NCBI GenBank assembly: GCA_902786355.1 | Contig: CADABZ010000012.1 | Coordinates: forward strand, 38,308-102,307 | Reading direction: 5' to 3' | Origin: an uncultured Eubacteriales bacterium | GTDB taxonomy: Bacteria > Bacillota > Clostridia > Peptostreptococcales > Anaerovoracaceae | Length of the DNA stretch: 64,000 bases | Shown: positions 60,816 to 64,000 of the stretch, piece after piece | Layout of the letters: every line of letters begins with the position of its first letter | Numbering within the stretch: position 1 is the first letter of the stretch | Position numbers and translations under genes: made by a program | The notes under the pieces: generated by a model | Databases searched by the model: none | Told to the model about the DNA's origin: nothing | What the model saw: the letters and a program-made list of their open reading frames with translations, nothing else

Positions 60816-61195
60816 GCATTTCTTGGATCATACGCCGTTGGCGCAATGAAGAAATGCTTCTAATTCGCTCCACAAGGTCGCGAATTAACTGTATTCTTCA
60901 GGATCATACGCCGTTGGCGCAATGAAGAAATGCTTCTAATTCGCTCCACAAGGTCGCGAATTAACTGTATTCTTCAGGATCATACGCCGTTGGCGTAATC
61001 AGGAAATGTAAACTCTGCGGAGGATAGCTCCTCCGGCAGAATCATGAAAAACTACAACTCAGTACCAGGCATTCTTTTATATAAAAGAGCGCCGCGGGGG
61101 CTTCATGGTGAGTAAGCCAGCTGAATCTGCTGTCCGAAGAGAAACACTGTGACAGTCAACGAGTACCTATTCAATTCCAGAAGGAGGGAAGAGAA
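60816..61195. other. rpsL-rpsG intergenic region
   Basis: This 380-base gap contains 2.4 copies of a 76-bp tandem repeat (60825-61008), then a hairpin with arms TCTGCGGAGGA (61014-61024) and TCCTCCGGCAGA (61029-61040), one bulged base. A perfect 16-base palindrome TCTTTTAT/ATAAAAGA follows (61073-61088). No open reading frame with a ribosome binding site is seen, and rpsL and rpsG are usually much closer in other Firmicutes. Confidence 0.7.
60825..61008. repeat. 76-bp tandem repeat, 2.4 copies
   Basis: Copies start at 60825, 60901 and 60977, each with GGATCATACGCCGTTGGCG. The first two are identical over 76 bases; the third keeps about 20 bases, then diverges. Each unit holds small inverted repeats: CGCC-GTT-GGCG, GAAG...CTTC and AATTCGC...GCGAATT. 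The transcript between rpsL and rpsG would fold into a row of short stems. Confidence 0.85.
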
Positions 61196-61666
61196 GTGCC
61201 AAGAAAAGGTAACACACCTAAGAGAGACGTTCTTCCTGATCCTGTATATGGCAGCGTAGTAGTTGCCAAGCTGATCAACAGCATCATGCTCGACGGTAAG
61301 AAGGGCGTAGCTCAGACTATCGTATACGATGCTTTTGACAAGATCAGAGAGAAGACAGGTGAGGAACCTCTCGAAGTATTTGAGAAGGCAATGAACAACA
61401 TCATGCCTGTTCTCGAAGTTAAAGCAAGAAGAATCGGTGGTGCGAACTATCAGGTTCCTATCGAAGTAAGACCGGAGAGAAGACAGACTCTTGGTCTCAG
61501 ATGGCTGACCAGATACACCAGAGCAAGAAGTGAGAGAAAGATGTCTGACAGACTTGCCGGTGAGATCCTTGATGCTGCCAACAATACAGGTTCATCCGTC
61601 AAGAAGAAGGAAGATACCCACAAGATGGCAGAAGCAAACAAGGCATTCGCACACTTCAGATTCTAG
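61196..61666 (+). CDS. rpsG: 30S ribosomal protein S7
   Basis: A 156-residue uS7 starting at GTG 61196 behind AAGGAGGG. The N-terminus is [41 protein letters not shown] near 75-95 (read in parts) is the signature, followed by [21 protein letters not shown]7 organises the 3' domain of 16S rRNA and represses its operon. The GTG start fits the family start site exactly. It is 60 bases before fusA. Confidence 0.96.
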   Translation: MPRKGNTPKRDVLPDPVYGSVVVAKLINSIMLDGKKGVAQTIVYDAFDKIREKTGEEPLEVFEKAMNNIMPVLEVKARRIGGANYQVPIEVRPERRQTLGLRWLTRYTRARSERKMSDRLAGEILDAANNTGSSVKKKEDTHKMAEANKAFAHFRF

Positions 61667-61726
61667 TCTGCGGGCAGTTGTATATGCAGACAGGATCATA
61701 TGTAAGCAGATAGAAAGGAGGGAATA

Positions 61727-63793
61727 ATGGGAAGAGCATTTACGCTTGAACATACCAGAAATATTGGTATCATGGCTCATATCGATGCTGGCAAGACAAC
61801 AACAACGGAGAGAATCCTCTTCTACACCGGCAGAACCCATAAGCTCGGCGAGACTCATGAAGGCGCCGCGACTATGGACTGGATGGAGCAGGAACAGGAG
61901 CGCGGTATTACCATTACTTCCGCCGCTACTACTGCTCAGTGGAAACACACTAGAATCAACATCATTGACACCCCGGGACATGTAGATTTTACCGTTGAGG
62001 TAGAAAGATCACTCCGTGTACTCGATGGTGCCGTAATGGTGCTCTGCGCTAAGGGCGGAGTTGAGCCTCAGAGTGAGACAGTCTGGAGACAGGCAGAGAA
62101 ATACGGAGTACCGAGAATGATATTCGTCAACAAGATGGATATTCTCGGCGCCAACTATTTCAGGGTACTGGATATGATCCACGACAGACTCAAGGCCAAT
62201 GCTGTAGCCGTTCAGATCCCGATCGGATCAGAGTCGGATTTTATCGGTATCATCGATCTTATCAAGATGAAAGCCGAAATCTATCATGATGACGATCTGG
62301 GCAAAGTATATGAGGAGCAGGAAATTCCTGAGAATATGCTTGACGAGGCTAAGGCATGGAGAGACAAGATGCTCGAGTCCGTTGCCGAAGCTGATGAGGA
62401 CATTATGATGATGTACCTTGAGGGAGAAGAGATCCCTGAAGAGGACATCAAACAGGCTATCCGCAGACAGACTATCAAGGGCGAGATGTACCCTGTTTTC
62501 TGCGGATCGGCATATAAGAACAAGGGCGTTCAACTGATGCTTGACGGAGTCGTAGACTACATGCCTTCGCCTCTGGACATTCCGGCTATCAAGGGTGTCA
62601 ACCCTTACACAGATAAGGAAGAAGAAAGACCTGCATCAGACAAAGAGCCATTCTCAGCGCTCGCATTCAAGATCATGGCAGATCCTTATGTCGGTAAGCT
62701 CGCATTCTTCAGAGTCTATTCAGGAACTCTTGAGTCAGGCTCACATGTATATAATGCGACCAAGGACCGCAAGGAAAGAATCGGCCGTATTCTGCAGATG
62801 CACGCCAACCATCGTAATGAGATAGATATGGTCTACTCAGGAGATATCGCTGCTGCAGTCGGACTGAAGTTCACCACAACAGGTGATACACTTTGCGACG
62901 AGAAGCATCCGATCATTCTTGAGTCGATGGAGTTCCCTGATCCGGTTATCGAGATCGCTATCGAGCCTAAGACCAAGATCGGTCAGGAGAAGATGGGACT
63001 CGCTCTTGCCAAGCTGGCAGAGGAAGACCCTACATTCAGGACCTATACCAATCCGGAAACAGGTCAGACCATCATTGCGGGAATGGGTGAGCTCCATCTG
63101 GAGATCATCGTCGACAGACTTCTCAGAGAGTTCAAGGTAGAGGCCAATGTCGGTAAGCCTCAGGTTTCCTACAAGGAGACTGTAAGAGGAACAGCAGATG
63201 TCGACTGCAAGCATGCAAAGCAGTCAGGCGGAAGCGGACAGTATGGTCATGTCAAGATCAGACTCTATCCGAGAGAGCCGGGTGCAGGCTTCGAATTCAA
63301 GAATTCGATCGTCGGCGGTGCTATTCCGAAGGAATACATTCCTAAGGTACAGGAAGGCATCGAAGAAGCCATGCAGGCAGGACCTCTTGCAGGATACAAC
63401 GTCGTCGATGTCGGCGTAGAACTGTATGACGGTTCTTATCACGAAGTCGACTCTTCAGATATGGCATTCAAGATCGCAGGATCAAAGGCGTTCAAGGAAG
63501 CTGTAATGAAGGCTGACCCGGTACTCCTCGAGCCTATATTCAAGGTAGAGGTAACAGTACCTGATAACTACATGGGAGATGTCATCGGAGACATCAGTTC
63601 AAGAAGAGGAAGAATCGAAGGCTCAGACATCGTCAATGGAGCAGCCGTAGTCAGGGGCATGGTGCCGCTGTCAGAAATGTTCGGCTATGCTACAGACCTG
63701 CGTTCAAGAACTCAGGGAAGAGGCGTATATGTAATGCAGTTCGACCACTTCGAAAAACTCCCTGACAATCTCGCTGAGAAAATCATCAAATAG
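61727..63793 (+). CDS. fusA: Elongation factor G
   Basis: A 688-residue EF-G of normal length. P-loop [18 protein letters not shown] is at 13-30, G2 [14 protein letters not shown] near 57, G3 DTPGHVDF near 82, G4 [10 protein letters not shown] near 135, and a full G' insert with [20 protein letters not shown] near 164-183 that the paralogue at 33.8 kb lacks. Domain IV has [15 protein letters not shown]. It catalyses translocation with GTP. AAAGGAGGG precedes ATG 61727; tuf follows 51 bases after the stop. Confidence 0.97.
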   Translation: MGRAFTLEHTRNIGIMAHIDAGKTTTTERILFYTGRTHKLGETHEGAATMDWMEQEQERGITITSAATTAQWKHTRINIIDTPGHVDFTVEVERSLRVLDGAVMVLCAKGGVEPQSETVWRQAEKYGVPRMIFVNKMDILGANYFRVLDMIHDRLKANAVAVQIPIGSESDFIGIIDLIKMKAEIYHDDDLGKVYEEQEIPENMLDEAKAWRDKMLESVAEADEDIMMMYLEGEEIPEEDIKQAIRRQTIKGEMYPVFCGSAYKNKGVQLMLDGVVDYMPSPLDIPAIKGVNPYTDKEEERPASDKEPFSALAFKIMADPYVGKLAFFRVYSGTLESGSHVYNATKDRKERIGRILQMHANHRNEIDMVYSGDIAAAVGLKFTTTGDTLCDEKHPIILESMEFPDPVIEIAIEPKTKIGQEKMGLALAKLAEEDPTFRTYTNPETGQTIIAGMGELHLEIIVDRLLREFKVEANVGKPQVSYKETVRGTADVDCKHAKQSGGSGQYGHVKIRLYPREPGAGFEFKNSIVGGAIPKEYIPKVQEGIEEAMQAGPLAGYNVVDVGVELYDGSYHEVDSSDMAFKIAGSKAFKEAVMKADPVLLEPIFKVEVTVPDNYMGDVIGDISSRRGRIEGSDIVNGAAVVRGMVPLSEMFGYATDLRSRTQGRGVYVMQFDHFEKLPDNLAEKIIK

Positions 63794-63844
63794 TATCGAA
63801 CAATATTTCATCATTTTCATGACTATTTAACAAGGAGATGTAAA

Positions 63845-64000
63845 ATGGCAAAGCAGAAATACGAGAGAACGAAGCCGCATATCAACATCGGTACAATCGG
63901 CCACGTTGACCACGGCAAGACAACTCTTACAGCAGCTATCACATCCGTACTTAACAGAAAGTATGGACTTGGCGGAGACGTAGCATTCGATCAGATCGAT
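63845..64000 (+). CDS. tuf: Elongation factor Tu, 3'-truncated by the window end
   Basis: The first 52 codons of EF-Tu are present. They begin [20 protein letters not shown] with the P-loop [24 protein letters not shown] precedes ATG 63845. The rest lies outside the window. Confidence 0.95.
   Translation, partial: MAKQKYERTKPHINIGTIGHVDHGKTTLTAAITSVLNRKYGLGGDVAFDQID

Noticed and set aside
60825-61008. CRISPR-like array between rpsL and rpsG
   Set aside because: The repeats are directly adjacent 76-bp units with no spacers, and no cas genes are present.
1-64000. tRNA or rRNA genes and insertion sequences
   Set aside because: I scanned the intergenic gaps for tRNA-like TTCGA arms with acceptor pairs and for transposase motifs and found none; a covariance-model search would be decisive.

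Overview
The window looks like a chromosomal segment of a low-to-mid-GC Gram-positive anaerobe of the class Clostridia. The evidence is gene content and order: strong AGGAGG ribosome binding sites, sigma-A type promoters with 17-base spacers, the block radA / carD / ispF-proS-cysS-thyA-mrnC-pgeF-folA-rlmB, then rpmG-secE-nusG-rplKAJL-rpoBC-rpsL-rpsG-fusA-tuf. A GGGtGRT protein with its scaffold partner, YedF plus DUF3343, a CBS-type Mn pyrophosphatase and a second EF-G also fit Clostridia. A family-level guess (Anaerovoracaceae-like) is inference only. No tRNA, rRNA, CRISPR array, insertion sequence or prophage was seen.

Region 1 (1-6.4 kb) carries small-molecule metabolism. It holds a truncated D-threonine aldolase/D-serine dehydratase-like gene, a threonine-synthase-like PLP enzyme, glycerate 2-kinase and a PhlG-like hydrolase, apparently one operon. 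These are followed by a damaged aromatic-amino-acid segment: an SDR fragment joined to the tail of aroB, an intact aroC, a chorismate mutase with an abnormal C-terminus, an orphan C-terminal fragment, and a HAD phosphatase. Region 2 (6.4-20.2 kb) is a mosaic of short transcription units: a GH5 glycosidase, a DUF5692 membrane protein behind a strong promoter, a DUF5688 protein, a frameshifted lipase-like gene, a Dabb protein, the Fe-S scaffold plus broken GGGtGRT pair, an EEP-fold hydrolase, an FlK-like thioesterase, Mn pyrophosphatase, a GH13 alpha-glucosidase, a sirtuin, and the selenium-linked pair yedF/DUF3343.

Region 3 (20.4-31.3 kb) is one tightly packed forward array: HAD, MFS, glycerophosphodiesterase, an E2-fold acyltransferase whose catalytic His is replaced by Glu, a Cys-rich membrane protein, an ABC exporter fused to a GNAT acetyltransferase, a second MFS, a GNAT-AlkD fusion and rarA. 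The unusual fusions and the mix of lipid-head-group, acyl-transfer and export functions make it the best candidate for an undescribed system. Region 4 (31.3-41.1 kb) has deoD, asnS, an EF-G paralogue lacking part of the G' subdomain with a duplicated 3' tail after it, a lipoprotein, radA, a two-component system and carD.

Region 5 (41.1-64 kb) is the translation/transcription core. It has well-formed regulatory DNA: an L10-leader attenuator before rplJ with three mutually exclusive helices, a structured rplL-rpoB gap, a 34-base palindrome that also contains the likely rpsL promoter, and a 76-bp tandem repeat between rpsL and rpsG. Several genes in the first 36 kb carry reading-frame lesions or internal deletions. 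These may be real decay or assembly errors, and this should be settled before interpreting them.
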